Shown in pieces: positions 41,390 to 52,926 of a stretch of 64,000 nt of DNA. Under the pieces are notes generated by a model. It saw only the letters and a list, made by a program, of their open reading frames with translations. It was not told the origin of the DNA and searched no databases. This stretch comes from Taeniopygia guttata (taxonomy: Eukaryota > Chordata > Aves > Passeriformes > Estrildidae): NCBI RefSeq assembly GCF_048771995.1, contig NC_133064.1:31661001-31725000 (forward strand), read 5' to 3'. A program made the position numbers and the translations under genes. Numbering within the stretch: the stretch's first letter is position 1; the number at the start of each line of letters is the position of its first letter.

Positions 41390-43488
41390 GGGGTGTATTC
41401 CACTGTGAGAATATTAATAATATCCTGAGAAATACTCCTTTAGGGTTAGTATTGAAAAACTGCGAGGAGCTAACCAGTGGAGAGTCATCGCTTTTAAAAT
41501 GCAGGCTTAGAAGACTCTCAGAAAAAATGTGGCCAACTTATGAATTAGATTAACGATGAGAAGTGGTCTGAATTTGGTAGCTTAGATACGAAATTAATAT
41601 CAAGCTTGATATCTCGCATGTGCAAAGACAAGTATATCATGTCAGCAAAGCCCATCAGCATCTAAAAAAGAACATATACTGCTTTTAAGGAAAAATAAGA
41701 AAGAACAGCCAATAGTGAACAGCGGGTGCAAAAAACAAGGAGGAGGCAGAGTTAGACCTCGTCACCCCTGCTTTGAGGGAGGGGCCAGTCGCGGTGGGCC
41801 CAGGCCCAGCTCTGTGTTCGGCCCCTGCACTACCGCCACCGGTGCCGCTGCCATTGGTGCCGCTGCCACTGGTGCTGCCAGTGCTGCCAATGACACAGCA
41901 ATTTCGGGGCGGGGGGGGGGGGGGGGCGAGGCTCTGGAAGAGTCCTGTCTGGTGAAGGAGGAGGGAGGAGGGCTTTGGCAGACATGGACACCGCCGCAGC
42001 CACCGCCGCTGCAGCCATGAACATCTGCTCCAGCTGCGCCCCCCCCCCCCCCCGCCGCTTGCTCCTGGGGAGGTGGGGGCGGGGGGAGGGGACAGTGTGG
42101 ACAGTCAACGGCACCACCCCCAGAGGTGGAACCGGAGGGCAGAGCCTTCTACCGAGACGGCGGAGAGTGGACCTCCCATCCTCCCATGGAGGGACTGGCG
42201 CCTCTCCTGCTCTCAGGCCCGTGAGTTTCCATAGTGTTATGTGTAGTAGATATAATTTGCGCAATTTCTAATATGATATATGTGATATTGAATATTTGTT
42301 AGAGTATACATGTTTGTATTAGGATCTCCCCCCCCCTCTCACAGGCGCAGGTGAGACCGGGTGTAGATTGGAAACTGATTTACAAGTAAGAAGGTACAGC
42401 TCGCCAGGAGATGGGCCATGTCTGGGGAGATACAGAAACCCCAGGTGCTGATCGTTAGCGTGAACGACCCAAGATGGATATCATGGAAATCCTGAGGCAG
42501 ATACATGTGAATACAGCGTTCAGGAATTCCCGTAAATTTCATCAAAGGATTCAACAAACTCCGGACAGTGATTTGTTCTCCCTCATCACCAAAAAGGAAA
42601 ATCTTATTAACATATGGACTCTGAATAGAAGAAAAGACTGATTGCTGAAATCTTGGCCTCAGGCGGAATTTTCCCTATAAAAACCGCTTGTGCCAGGATG
42701 GAGGTGTGTGGGCATGGAGGAAAACCTCTGCTGAGGCTGACTCCTTGTTGCACACCCAGGGCCGACCCCGGGCTCGGCTCTGTTCTTTCCTTGTGGCTGG
42801 CTAGATAGAATTTGATTGCAAAATAAATATTTTATTTTTCATATTAATTTGGCTGGACTAATTTTCATTTATAACACATAGCAACATCAGTCGCCGGGGA
42901 GCTGCCTCAGGAGATTGCGTCATCAAAGCCAGCGGGCACCCAGCCCGGTTCCCACGGTGGTGTAAGTCGTGCTTAGCGATTTCTAGAATCGGGATTAGTC
43001 CAAGTAGATCTACTACAGCATATTCAATAGAGTCAGACAGCTCTTGCTCAAGTAGCTCTTCTGAAGAGGAAGATGAGATCACAGCTGCCCTGAGCAGGCG
43101 AAAGAAGGGAAAGATAGCTACAAGGGCCATAAAAGAATGCAGCCCAATAGCCAAATGTACTAGGTCAAAAAAGGAGAAAGGAAAAGAACCGGTTCTGCAA
43201 GCCCCGTTATGGCAAGCAGTCGGCAACAAGGGGCCAATATATGTAAAGGTTCTATACTCCCTTATCGAGTTGGAACAGTGGAAGACTACTGTGAGGAAAT
43301 ATAAAGAGAATACAGATAAGGTGGCAAAATTAGTAGGAAGTTCAAATAACACACAAAACCCTGACTGGGCTGATTTGATCTCTGTTAGACACATTACTTG
43401 ATCCCACTGAAAGACAAATGGTTAATAAAACTATTACAACATTGGTAGAGGCATATTGGTACACACAAGACAGATTATGGACTTTGGA
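41390..43488 (+). pseudogene. P6 gag remnant (MA, p12-like, CA), split by a solo LTR
   Basis: Matrix: TPLGLVLKNCEELTSGESS ... MWPTYELD (about 41430-41550). Next comes a GC-rich, alanine-rich low-complexity zone (41715-42060) with a run of 16 G (41911-41926) and a run of C near 42043. After the LTR (42235-42876) comes an acidic serine stretch (SDSSCSSSSSEEEDE, near 43030-43075), then capsid APLWQAVGNKGPIYVKV (43200-43250) and NPDWADL. It stops where LTR-A begins. Lineage II type. Confidence 0.72.
42235..42876 (+). mobile_element. Solo LTR, 642 bp, 5-bp target duplication
   Basis: TGTTATGTG ... TTTATAACA, with CTATAAAAACC near 42690 and AATAAATATT near 42822. Flanked by CATAG (42230-42234, 42877-42881). 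Interrupts P6 gag. Confidence 0.87.
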
Positions 43489-44226
43489 CATGGTTAGCAT
43501 GAAGCAGGTCTCTTGGCTCGCTGCTGCATTCCCCTAAAAATGCAGCCTCTGTTGCAGGAGAATTTGGTTTAGTCTATGGCTATACAAGAAAAGTTCAGCT
43601 AAGGCCACTGTATCATCTCCTCTTACACTATAATTCATTTCCCCATCTACTTCTGACCTCTCACTCTCAGACCATCTCTTCCCCTTCAGATCAAGGAGGA
43701 GTAATATTTCACAAAGCTTTCATCATTTAAGAAGGGGTTAAAAGTCTCAAATTCCTCGGACAGATGGGACCCCTGCCCAGACCTCTAGCTCCCACGACTG
43801 GGCACCTTCTCCCCCCCTCCCCCCCTTCTCCTCTTCTGCTGGTGTACTGCTGGCACCATCAATGTCTCTTTCTCTCCAGAGAGACTCTGGGGGCGGGGGG
43901 ATGCAAAAATCTCAGATTTCCTCCACCCTTCCATCCGCAGAGGGCCAGCCTGGTTCCAGTCCCTCCATCCTTCTGCCTACCTCAGCCTGAGCTGCATAGC
44001 TGCCCCTCCCCCGCCCAGCCTGTGGCTGGGCAGGGGAGGTTTGCAGTCTCTGAATAACCAGACCTAAAAAAACAGTTTTCCTGGGAGTTCTTGCTTTTAA
44101 CCCCCTGTGTTCTCAGAGGCGTGTCCAGACTTCAGCAGTCACTCCAAGTGCTAATATCAAAACGTGACACTGATTAGTTTGAATACCAGCTTCTTGAGAA
44201 AATTCCCTTCTGTGTCAAACCACGAC
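43489..44226 (-). mobile_element. LTR-A copy 3, minus orientation, 3'-truncated
   Basis: The right end TGTGTCAAACCACGACA is the start of LTR-A read on the minus strand, and similarity to 23169-23880 can be followed in reverse through to ~43489. The R/U5 part is missing. Left neighbour is lineage II gag and right neighbour lineage I pol, so a deletion or recombination joined two proviruses here. Confidence 0.78.
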
Positions 44227-47147
44227 AGGTAGTTACCATCTAGTCCAGGACCTAAGGGCAGTCAATCAACAGATGGCCACTAGGTTCCCTGTGGTGGCTA
44301 ACCCCTACATATTGCTAAGTCAAATTTCCTCGGATTATACCTGGTACAGTGTAGTGGCTTTAAAAGATGCTTTCTGGGCTTGTTCCTTGGAGGAGGGAAG
44401 TAGACACTATTTTGCCTTTGAGTGGCAGGATCCAGAAACAGGGAGGAAATGACAATTGAGATGGTCAGTCTTGCCTCAGGGGTTTACAGAGTCTCCAAAT
44501 CTTTTTGGCCAAGCTTTAGAAAAGATCTTACAAGATTTTGAAGGACCAGAGGGAACTAAGCTGATACAGTATGTAGATGATTTATTGATCGCTGGGAAAG
44601 ACCAGAATCAAGTCAGGGAGGCAACGATTGGACTATTGAATTTCTTGGGAGAAAGAGGCCTAAAGGTTTCAAAGACCAAGTTACAATTTGCAGAGGCAGA
44701 AGTAAAATATTTAGGTCACTGGTTGAGTAAGGGAACCAAAAAGCTAGACCCTGAGAGAATATCGGGTGTACTGAACCTACCTTCCCCTAGTACCAAAAGG
44801 GAAGTATGACAGCTGCTAGGGTTATTGGGATACTGTAGACAATGGATAGAGGGATATAGTCAAAAGATAAAATTTTTGTATGAAAAACTAACAGCTAGCA
44901 CAGTAAAATGGAACCAGGAAGATGAGAAACAATTTGAGCATTTGAAAAATGCTCTAATTCAAGCCCCAGTACTCAGCCTACCCAATTTAGATAAACCTTT
45001 TCAGATATTTGTGGATTCTGTTGAGCAAACAGCTTATGGGGTGCTTACTCAGGACTGGGGGGGGGGGGGTGTGTGGACAGAAAACTGGTGGGGTATTATT
45101 CAAAATTATTGGACCCTGTCAGCAGGGGATGGCTGATATGTTTACAGGCTATAGTAGCAACAGCACTTTTAGTGGAAGAAGCAAAGGAAGTTACATTTGG
45201 AGCACCTTTAATAGCATATACACCTCACAATGTTAGAAGCATTATTGCATCAAAAAGCAGAGAAGTGGGTCACCAATAGCTGGATTCTAAAATATAAAGC
45301 TATCTTAATACATTTTCCTGAGCTGGAACTTAAGGTCACTCCTGCTCAGAACCCTGCTCAATTTTTATATGGAGAGCCAACTGAGGAGCTGATACATAAT
45401 TGTGTAGAATTGATTGAATTGCAAACAAAAGTGAGACCAGATTTAAGTGAAATAGAGTTAAGTAGTGGAGAAAAATATTTTATCAATGGCTCATCAAGAG
45501 TGATAGAGGGGAGACAGAGATCAGGATATGCTGTTGTTGAAGGAGAAAACGTGTCTGTAATAGAAAGAGGAAAAATACGTTTCAGCTGGTCAGCCCAAGA
45601 TTGTGAATTATTTGCTTTATACCAAGCTTTGGAACTTTTAAAAGATAAGGTGGGGACCATTTATACAGACTCAAAGTATGCCTTTGGGTTTGTACACATG
45701 TTTGGAAAAATTTGGATGGAAAGAGGCTTGATTGACACTCAAGGGAAGAAGCTGATCCATCAGGAATTAATACTTAGAGTGCTTGAAGCCCTGAAGGGGC
45801 CTAGGAGGATAGCTGTAGTACATGTAAAAGGACACCAACGAGGATCAAGCTATTTAGCAAGAGGAAATAATATAGCTGATCAAGCTGCAAAGGAGGCAGC
45901 TTTTAAATTAAACAATCCAGTTGAATGCAATAACAGAAGTTCAAGAAGAGCTGCTGAAAAGTTATACTACTCAGGAGGAGGAAGCTATAAGAAGATTGGA
46001 GGCTAAGAAGGATCAGGGAAAATAAGTACTCCTAGATGGACGAGAAATTCTACCTAAAGCTTATGCTCGAAGAATTCTAAGTCAGTTACATCAACGTACT
46101 CATTGGGGAACAAGAGCATTGTGTGACCATTTCTTAAAATATTATGGGTATATTGGAATTTTTGAAATAGCAAAAAAAATAACACAGGGGTGTTTGACTT
46201 GTCAAAAAGATAACAAAAAGGTAATGAGACAGGCCCCAACAGGTGGTAGGAAAATAGCTTACCAACCATCTGAGACAGTTCAGGTGGATTATACTGAATT
46301 ACCAAGAATAGGCAAATGGAAATACCTGTTAGTGTTAGTAGATCAACTAACTCATTGGGTGGAGGCTTACCCAGCTGAAAGATCTACAGCTAAGTTTGTA
46401 ATTAAAATATTGTTAGAACAAATCATTCTCCGATTTGGGGTTATAAGGGTCATTGATTCTGATCAGGGTTCCCATTTTACTTCCAGTATTATAAAAGGGG
46501 TAACACAACCCATGGGTATTTCCTGGGAATATCACACTCCTTGGCACCCCCAGAGCTCTGGGAGGGTGGAAAGAATGAGCCAAACTATAAAACAGCAATG
46601 AACCAAATTGATGATTGAGACCCAAATGTCATGGGTGAAATGTTTACCTTTAGCATTACTTAACATAAGAACACTCCCCAATTCAGATACTGGGATTTCA
46701 GCATATGAGATGCTTTATGGAATGCCCTATTCCCAGGAAGTACCCCAAACATCCATAGTCATAGAAGATATGACTATTCAAAAACATATTCAAAAGATTG
46801 GACAGCATGTGACAGAACTAAGGGAAAAAGGGATAATTGCTCAATCAGCCCCTCTAGGATTTAACATACACCAAGTAAAACCGGGTGACTGGGTATTAAT
46901 CAAAAGCTGGAAAGAAGAAAGTTTGTGTCCTAGGTGGGAAGGTCCGTACTTAACTCTGCTGACCACCGATACAGTTGTTCGAACTGCAGAAAAAGGCTGG
47001 ACCCATGCGTCACGGATCAAAGGACCAGTGGAGCCACCAACGGAGACACCAGCCAAATCCCAGTGGAGAGTTACCTCTTCCCCTGGAGAACTGAAAATAA
47101 GACTAAAAAAAAGACTGATACATGTCACGAAAGCACTCATACCTTAG
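44227..47147 (+). pseudogene. P7 pol (RT, RNase H, integrase), nearly full but interrupted
   Basis: Lineage I, close to P2 pol. RT starts inside the fingers (HLVQDLRAVNQQ) because LTR-A replaces the 5' part. LPQGFTESPNLFGQ and YVDD (44570-44581) are intact. RNase H: FINGSSRV (first Asp now Asn) and TDSKYAFGFVH. Integrase: HQRTHWGTRALCDH, QVDYTEL, SDQGSHFTS and GRVERMSQ keep the catalytic Asp and Glu positions. Breaks: TGA at 44449, TGA at 44807, a frameshift at a run of G (45057-45069) and TGA near 46600. Frames 45230-46006, 46119-46601 and 46608-47147 are otherwise open. Confidence 0.88.
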
Positions 47148-47388
47148 GTTGCAAACCCAACCTTATCCACGGGAGGTGGAATGTTCCACTCAAAACTGCA
47201 AGTGTTATCCATGGGGTTGTTTTAAGTGTATTGAGTGTCAAGAATTGTGGTATACAAACCTGTTAGAGGGAAAGATCCTTAGTGCTCTTTGCTACAACTG
47301 TAGGAGAGAAATAGAAAAAGAAACTGATAAAACATTGTGGGCTGCAGTGAAGAAAGGGTACATTAAAACAGGTGACAAATATTGGTAG
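47122..47388 (+). CDS. P7 accessory cysteine-rich ORF (88 aa, function unknown)
   Basis: Overlaps the last 26 bases of pol in another frame. Cysteines at residues 21, 26, 28, 33, 36, 39, 57 and 60 give exactly the spacing seen in P2 (C-x4-C-x-C-x4-C-x2-C-x2-C-x17-C-x2-C), with LW after the sixth, and a downstream WAAVKKG that aligns with EIFVKG of P2. Other residues differ widely, so the pattern appears selected. It ends with TAG after DKYW, far shorter than the P2 copy; further similarity beyond the stop is weak. Probably an early stop in a decaying copy, or a naturally shorter form. Confidence 0.65.
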   Translation: MSRKHSYLRLQTQPYPREVECSTQNCKCYPWGCFKCIECQELWYTNLLEGKILSALCYNCRREIEKETDKTLWAAVKKGYIKTGDKYW

Positions 47389-48355
47389 GAAACTTGGGCA
47401 CATGGAACACGAGCTGGGATTGATTTACAGGACGTACCAAAAGCAAAATTAGAAAAGATGGAGTGTGACAAAGGGAGGTATATAAACCAACCTTATGGTA
47501 GTTGTACATCTGCAGAGCTTAGGGGTCAACTAGCCTAAAAATAAAGAAAATTGAACTGCAACAACTACAGGTAAAGAACTAAAAAAGCTCATGAGGCAAA
47601 ACATAACAATGAGACCAAAGGCATAATTGACTAAGTCCCAAGGTATAAACTCTGCTACTGAGAAGACCAATATCTCGGCCCTTGGATGCAACCCAAGGGG
47701 CCTTGAGAAAGGAAGAGAGTTAAAACTCCTGAGGATTATTTTCACTGTATTGGTCATTGTGCCTCAAGCAACGGGCCGGGATAGCCTCGCCGGTGAGCTC
47801 CACCGACAAACTGCTGGATTAGAGGCTATTGTCCCCACCACCTGTGTCAAATGTAATCATTCTATATGGATCGGAAGGAGGATGGAATCAGTATTTATGG
47901 CACATTCCCATGTTAGTGGAATATGTTATAACTGCAGCCAATTAAAGATGGGCACTATGGGTGGCAAAATTTATTGGGTTGGAGAAAATTTAAAATATGG
48001 CCAGAAAGTTTCTTCCAATGATGAGCCTGTAATAACCAATCTTCTTGAAAGTAATGATGATCGGATTTGTTTGCGATATGACAGAATATTTTGCTTTACA
48101 AGAGATGAGGAAGGGGTAGATCCAGAGGGAAGAATGAAACAAATGGTTTAAGAATTAAAGAAACCAAAGTCAGAAATAAAAAAGAAAAGAATAAAGCACG
48201 AAAAGTCAAATTAAGTGAACAATATAAACAGTTTGAACAGCAGTACAACAGTATAGCAATTGGGGTTTACTAACCTCAAATAAGAAACTTTTTGTAGATC
48301 TAATGCAAGAAATTGCTACAGAATTAGAGTTATCCAACTGTTGGATTTAGCGGGG

Positions 48356-49489
48356 TGCTGTGTCTCCCCCTCGAATCCACAGGAACAGAACCCCTGTGGA
48401 CCCCGGCCAGCTGGGCAGTGGGGCGAGTCGGGCAGAGGGAAGGAACTTCTTGGATCCCGGGGGGCTTGGAGAAGCTCCCTCATGAGTCCAAAGAAGAGCT
48501 GGTCCCACAAGCAAAGGAAAGAGGCGCTCTCCCTCAGGATTAGTTCCAAAGTTTAATGAGAGCCTGAAGAGATCCCAGGCCACATCTGACCTTGAAGGAC
48601 ATCCCGAGCAAGAGAGAGTGTAAAGACGTACGAGGGGTGGGAGTTTCCTCGGACAGATTGGGGTGAATATAAGCGAGATCTCTGTTGGTTGCTCTTGGGG
48701 GATGAGATTTATTCAGGATGCAGAAAGGCCCTGCCTCGTGCTGTGTAGCAGCACGTGGCTGGGCCAGAGGTGATGGGGGAGGGGAGAGACAAAGGGGGGA
48801 GCAGGGACTCCCGGAGGAAGTTCCAGGAGGAGAGGGGAAGATCCAAGAGGGCGTCCAGCCCCCCCGGAGACCCCTTATCAAGGGAGGCTTCGAGGTGGGC
48901 TGGAACAGGACTTGGGCCAATGGGGTCACAGACACTTGATGTTTCAGGGGAGGGTTACAGGTGTGGGGTGAACCATACATTCTGGGGGGTGAGATGGAAC
49001 AGTCCATTTGACCGTTGGATCCCTCTGTAGGTGAGGGTTATTGTCCAGCCAGTAGGGGGCGTTATATTCGTCCTGGCTGTACTATTGTGGTTCTTAATCA
49101 TATTTTATCTACCCTTCCCAACAAGAGAGGGTGTCCCTGCCCAGAGCAGCCAGATATAGGGGGGTGGGGAAACCCGAACAGCCAATGGGGGAAGGACATG
49201 GAAGTGGCTCTCTGGGGGCAAGGCCTCAGAGTGACCACTGAGGAGGGGGTGGGGGAGGAGTCCCAGCCAGGGTCCAGTTACCTGGTGACCCTGGGAGAAG
49301 GCTCTGGACAAAGGGGAAGGGTCACCAGGTGATGGACACATCACCTGGGAGGAGACAGGGGGATGGGTTGGGGTTTGATTGACATACAGGTACTGATGGG
49401 AAAGCTGGGATGCACCAAACAGATACAAAGAGGGGATATGGAGGGACAAACCATTATGAGGGGATATACAGTGCAAACCCAACTCTACA
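48356..49489 (-). mobile_element. 1134-bp LTR in P7 env
   Basis: TGCTGTGTC ... CTCTACA. Flanks GCGGGG (48350-48355) and GGGGGG (49490-49491 continued at 50204 once LTR-D is removed) fit a 6-bp target duplication with one mismatch. G-rich with no coding sequence. Orientation is a guess from TTTATTCAGG near 48709. Confidence 0.62.
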
Positions 49490-49491
49490 GG

Positions 49492-50197
49492 TGTGAGAAC
49501 CCCGGGATTGATTCAGGGGTCTCGTGTGGTGGTAAAGTCTCTCCTCCAACCCGTGCTTCCAAAGAAAAACTCCGCAGCTTCTTGTGGTTTGGTCTCAAGG
49601 CAGTTTATTGCTAGCTATCTAAAAGATTGTCTTTGCCCGCTGCGGCTGCCTAGGTAAGCGGCCCAGGCAGAGGCACACACTCTCCTGACACCCTCACTGT
49701 CCGGTGTCTCCGTCGTCTCTCTCCCCGCCCAAGGCTGCTACTATCTTTTATATGATATATTACGTATTATATGTTTACAGATTTTCCCCAATACCTACTA
49801 TCTATGTTACAATGTGCTCTTCTACTCTGAACCAATCTGTGAGTGCCAACATCACCAAGAACATGGAGGTAAGGAAGAAGAAGGAGGAAGAACAGGATCA
49901 GGCCCACTTTCCTCCATCTTAGAACTTCTGACCCCCATGTACAAAATAAAACCCCCCTGTACAGGTGTTAAAACCCCCTTGTACAATACTAAAAAATTTT
50001 TCCCTCTAATTTGTGACTACTTTTACTTTACCATCTAACTCTCTGTGACCGCTTGTTCCACCTTCAAAGTTGGTAATTCATTCCATGGTTCAAACTCAAG
50101 ATCACAGCTGTTTTCAGCTGCTTGCCAGGGTCTAAAATGGTTTTGACCAAGGCCTGGAACCTCTGAAAATGTCTGAGGGACATTTTGAGTTCCGACA
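49492..50197 (-). mobile_element. LTR-D copy 3, 6-bp target duplication
   Basis: TGTGAGAACCCC ... GAGTTCCGACA, 706 bp, distant relative of the other LTR-D copies. Flanked by TACAGG (49486-49491, 50198-50203). It landed in the last bases of the older LTR at 48356-49489. Confidence 0.83.
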
Positions 50198-51290
50198 TAC
50201 AGGGGGGACTTAAGTCGTCTGAAAGATGGCCATGGAGGAGTGAGAACCTAGCTCCAGAGCAATTTCTAAAATGGAACCACACTGAGATTTCCAAGACATT
50301 GAAACCACCTGAAGGGTGGGTTTTGAATCATCGAATAATTTGAACAATTTGCATCAGCAGAGAAGGGAAAATGTATACTGAAGTAGTAGGGTATACTCCT
50401 TGTATGTCTACTTTAGCAGTAAATTCAAATAACAATACTAAAACTTGGCAGCCAGAAACTCCTGCTGGATACTGGAGTCTAACAAGGGAAAAAACTTGTG
50501 AATGGTATCACCAAATTGGGTTGTGCTGGCATAAAAGTTCTGGAGCTAATGCTTACCAATCCTTAAATGGTCTAAAAACTTATTGGGAAAAACCAGAGTC
50601 TGTAAATGACCTATGGAAAGCCCCTAATGGAATATATTGGATTTGTGGACAGAAGGCTTACAGTGAATTACCCTGTAGGTGGAAAGGATCTTGTCCTCTA
50701 GGGATTATACATCCCTCCTTCTTTGTACTACCAAGGTCCAAGAGTAATCTGTTGGGAGCACCCCTGTATGAGATCCTGAACAGAGAAAAAAGAGAATTAA
50801 AGCTGGAATTTCCAAAGGCAGGAGGGAATCAAAAATGGGGAGAGGATGAATGGCCTGCAGAAAGAATAATAGCATACTATGACCCCGCTACTTGGGCTCA
50901 AGATGGGACTTGGGGATATAGAACTCCAATTTATCTATTAAATTGATTACTAAGACTTCAGGCTGTGGTAGAAGTTGTTTTGAACCATACTTCTGATGCC
51001 CTAGAGCTGCTAGCTAAACAACATTCGCAAATGCAAGCATTTGTATACCAGAACAGAATTGCTCTGGACTATCTGTTAGCCGAGGAAGGATGAGTTTGTG
51101 GAAAGTTCAATGAGCCCGAGTGCTGCATAGAAACTGATGATTATGGGGAAACCATACAAAAACTTGCTGCAGAAATTAAGAAAGTGGTACGTGTAACAGT
51201 TCAAAAATGGAATTCCATCCTCCAAGCTTTGTGTTGGAACCACTCCTGGAGAAGGAAGATGGACATCAAGATTGCTGATTAGTGACTTCA

Positions 51291-51736
51291 AAAGGGGAAG
51301 CTGGACATCACTACCATAGATTAATTGTTATAAATTAAAGCTCCCATTTATTAATTTAAGAAAATTTATTAAATGTACCAAATAGAAATTTAGAGAATAG
51401 CAACAACAACAAAAAAAGCCACTATCTAAAAGGGTCAGTGCCAAACCTGGGTATCAGCGCTGGGTGAGACACAGGTTAGACCGCTGCAGCAGAGGGTCTC
51501 CTATGCTTTCACACCAACTGTCCTGTCTGGCCAATTTTTATACGATTTTTCTTGCCCGAGGCAGAGTCCCTTTTCTTCCTTTTTGGACAACACGTATTCA
51601 GGTCTTCTTTTCTCTGTGGCAAGTTCAACAATACATGTCCGGAGACTGATGAACACCCGTGATCAGAGAGTGATGAACACCCGTGATTGTGTTCCCGGAA
51701 TTCCGTATTGAGATGTATCTCCCTGATGGCTCTGGC
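51291..51736 (-). mobile_element. LTR-like sequence hosting P8 (left part)
   Basis: Minus-strand signals GTATAAAAATT near 51535 and AATAAATGG near 51350 suggest a leftward LTR, interrupted by P8 at TGGC and continuing at 59090-~59230. It has a tandem TGATGAACACCCGTGAT repeat (~51645-51690). The outer ends were not settled. Confidence 0.5.
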
Positions 51737-52217
51737 TGTTAGCGTTCTGGAACACACATAATCACAGGATATGATTATATGCAGGTGCTTTTATTAAGAG
51801 CTCTGGGGAATTAGGGGTACAGACCCAAATCTGACTCTGACATGGCTTTCGAGCTGAACGTATTTTATATTCTATCGTTATATAACTTACATATTAATTA
51901 TTAAACTTATATTGTTCTATTGTATACATTTACTTTATTCAAGCATGAGTTTCTCATTATCTTTCTTAGGCCCCTGACCACAGTTTCTCATGATTATTCT
52001 TACGATTAAAGAGCAATTATATTTAATTACTAAACAATCATCACATCTAACAATTATATCATTTATCATGTACTAGCTACACAGGTGCAGTTCTAGCAAG
52101 GTACAAGACCTACATGTATCCAGGGTATTATTTTTTTAATTTTTTTTTCAGGGCCAACTAAGCTTAATTTTCTTTCTAACCCTAAATCCCCACGATTTAA
52201 AAACCCTTTTACTATCA
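51737..52217 (-). mobile_element. P8 3' LTR-B
   Basis: 481 bp, TGTTAGCGTTC ... TTTTACTATCA on the plus strand. The adjoining TTTTCCCCCCTTTG (52219-52232) is the polypurine tract in reverse. Confidence 0.9.
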
Positions 52218-52383
52218 TTTTCCCCCCTTTGAAAGTATTTTCACTTCACTAAAAGTGCAAATGCTTTCACTTGATACAGTCTTTTAGTTTCTGAGTTTAT
52301 ACATGATGTTCTTCAAATCCAGGATTGACGTAAATGTTGTCATGGATGTTCTCATGAACTGGAGGATCAGAGGATGAGGGGTG

Positions 52384-52926
52384 TCAATCCGGTGTCAATG
52401 CCTTGATTATTTTCCAGTTCCAGGATGTCCTCTTCTGTATTTCTCCTTTTAGGACACTGTAGACTAACCAAATTACTAAGAACACAATTAATAGGATTAT
52501 CACACTCTCAATGATAGACTTAATCCATGAACTCACATTCCACCTTAACCCTTTAAAGACTTTGTCTAACCAGCTCGTAGTCAAATCTTCCTGCTCTTCT
52601 TGTACTTCATGCTCTATTTGTTCTAACTGATTGATGTCATATTCTACATCTGCAGTTACATTTGGATTGGGTCCATGAGATTCGTATGGTTTCCCATACA
52701 ATATCTCATAAGGACTGACTGACATTCCACTCCTAGGCTTTATCCGGATTCTCAGCAATGCTATTGGTAAAGCCTGTGGCCACTGCAGTTTGGTTTCCTG
52801 GCTTATTTTACTGCTCTGCCTTTTTAGTGTTTGATTCATCCTCTCCACCTGTCCACTTGACTGGGATCTCCATGGTGTGTGGAGGTCCCAAGTTATTCCC
52901 AGCAACCTACTTACTTCTTTTACCAC
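52384..52926 (-). pseudogene. P8 integrase C-terminus fused in frame to env TM tail (180 aa open)
   Basis: One open frame on the minus strand begins in the integrase core (VERMNQTLK with the catalytic Glu), runs through PYEILYGKPYES and passes near 52675 straight into the TM coiled coil (NVTADVEYDINQLEQI). It ends with the TM membrane anchor (SVIILLIVFLVIWLVY) and a short tail. The env leader, SU, fusion peptide and CX9CC region present in P4 are missing. The junction shares TTTGG/ATTGG-type sequence on both sides, suggesting a short-homology deletion. Seen: the open frame; inferred: the mechanism. Whether a product is made is unknown. Confidence 0.82.

Larger units (their letters stand above)
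47627..51290 (+). pseudogene. P7 env (SU-TM), split by two LTRs
   Basis: The 47627 frame has a hydrophobic leader (LLRIIFTVLVIVPQATG) and SU with TCVKCNHSIWIG. SU is cut after ELSNCWI at 48349 by two stacked LTRs and resumes at ~50208 (WPWRSENLAPEQF). The 50371-50946 frame is open for 191 codons with YWICGQK and GIIHPSFFVLP. TM: QNRIALDYLLAEEG, a stop, then VCGKFNEPECC, a CX7CC motif. It ends without a clear membrane anchor near 51290. Related to P1 env but not visibly to P2 env. Confidence 0.8.

Noticed and set aside
41830..42264. 144-residue ORF on the minus strand and 101-residue ORF on the plus strand
   Set aside because: Both arise from GC-rich trinucleotide-like sequence without stops; no domain resemblance.
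42858..43394. 178-residue ORF on the minus strand
   Set aside because: Shadow of the P6 gag capsid on the plus strand.
48540..49007. 155-residue ORF on the minus strand
   Set aside because: Inside a non-coding G-rich LTR; no recognisable domain.
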